Position numbers and translations under genes: made by a program. A DNA stretch of 7,466 nucleotides from a bacterium (GTDB lineage: Bacteria > Thermosulfidibacterota > Thermosulfidibacteria > Thermosulfidibacterales > Thermosulfidibacteraceae), in assembly GCA_027037155.1 (NCBI GenBank), contig JALWBK010000209.1, forward strand, positions 1-7,466, written 5' to 3'. The notes under the pieces were generated by a model that worked only from the letters and a program-made list of their open reading frames with translations, had not been told where the DNA came from and did not search any database. Position 1 is the stretch's first letter. Each line of letters opens with the position of its first letter. This document shows, piece after piece, positions 7,203 to 7,466 of the stretch.

Positions 7203-7466
7203 GCATAAAGGAGTTCGGCAAGGAGATTACCCAGAAGGTTAAGAATGACCTGAAGGATTACTTCAAGGATAGAGACTACATGGTGATTGCTGTGGCAGAG
7301 AAGGAGCCTCTTCGTGTGTACGCTTTGAGGGCCACCTCAACGGTGAGGGAGGCCCAGATGATACACGGTCTTTCCCCCATTCTTGCAACCGTTACTGGGA
7401 GGGTTCTGTGTGGGGCTTTGCTTCTTTCCAGCATGATAAAGCACGCTACCAACCAAAAACTGGTTC
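7199..7466 (+). CDS. hslO: Hsp33 family redox-regulated chaperone, N-terminal part (cut by window edge)
   Basis: Cytoplasmic holdase that in studied members becomes active on oxidation, when a C-terminal zinc site is oxidised. The first 89 codons are visible. After a polar 30-residue lead, [20 protein letters not shown] and [20 protein letters not shown] match the start of the Hsp33 N-terminal domain (usual pattern R..A..T..V.EA...H..SP.A...LGR....LLL). The lead before the first strand is longer than in B. subtilis Hsp33. ATG 7199 overlaps the uvrC stop as ATGA and has AAGGGG seven bases upstream, so it looks like the fifth gene of the operon. The CxC...CxxC zinc motif would lie outside the window and cannot be checked. 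Confidence 0.85.
   Translation, partial: MSIKEFGKEITQKVKNDLKDYFKDRDYMVIAVAEKEPLRVYALRATSTVREAQMIHGLSPILATVTGRVLCGALLLSSMIKHATNQKLV

Overview
The window is a compact stretch of bacterial chromosome with no mobile element, RNA gene or CRISPR array that I can see. Two transcription units point away from each other around a 102-bp divergent intergenic region (2412-2513). The features suggest a thermophilic, probably anaerobic bacterium: heavy use of AGA/AGG and ATA codons, GTG and TTG starts, very tight gene packing, Lys/Glu/Arg-rich proteins, a SufC of the archaeal/deep-branching type, and a Bacillus-type Fe-S PurF. I cannot name the phylum from this sequence. Base composition looks close to half GC by eye and is even across the window.

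Left half, minus strand. Reading right to left there is an unrecognised 227-aa protein with one membrane segment and helical, Lys/Glu-rich regions (1728-2411). Only 3 nt separate it from an OppD/DppD-type peptide-transporter ATPase that starts with TTG (789-1724). No permease, binding protein or OppF lies next to this ATPase. It is followed by a SufC-type Fe-S assembly ATPase (1-734, truncated by the window edge). sufC has its own near-consensus promoter, whose -35 box overlaps the oppD stop codon. An inverted repeat brackets that promoter.

Right half, plus strand. Five genes are chained by short overlaps and are almost certainly one operon: a divergent beta-ketoacyl-ACP synthase-like protein (2514-3644), a Nudix hydrolase of ADP-ribose pyrophosphatase type (3623-4069), amidophosphoribosyltransferase PurF (4069-5430), excinuclease subunit UvrC (5427-7202), and the start of the redox-regulated chaperone Hsp33 (7199-7466, truncated). 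The junctions are a 22-nt overlap, TGATG, ATGA and ATGA, which suggests translational coupling.

The genes do not form one pathway. Purine synthesis, nucleotide clean-up, DNA repair and redox protein quality control are housekeeping or maintenance functions. One shared thread is iron-sulfur chemistry: an Fe-S assembly ATPase lies in the same window as three proteins (PurF, UvrC and the OppD C-terminus) that each carry a four-cysteine set expected to bind a [4Fe-4S] cluster. I did not find a clear new defence or mobile system. The least explained items are the 227-aa membrane protein next to an orphan OppD, the divergent KAS, and the two dyads that overlap promoters.
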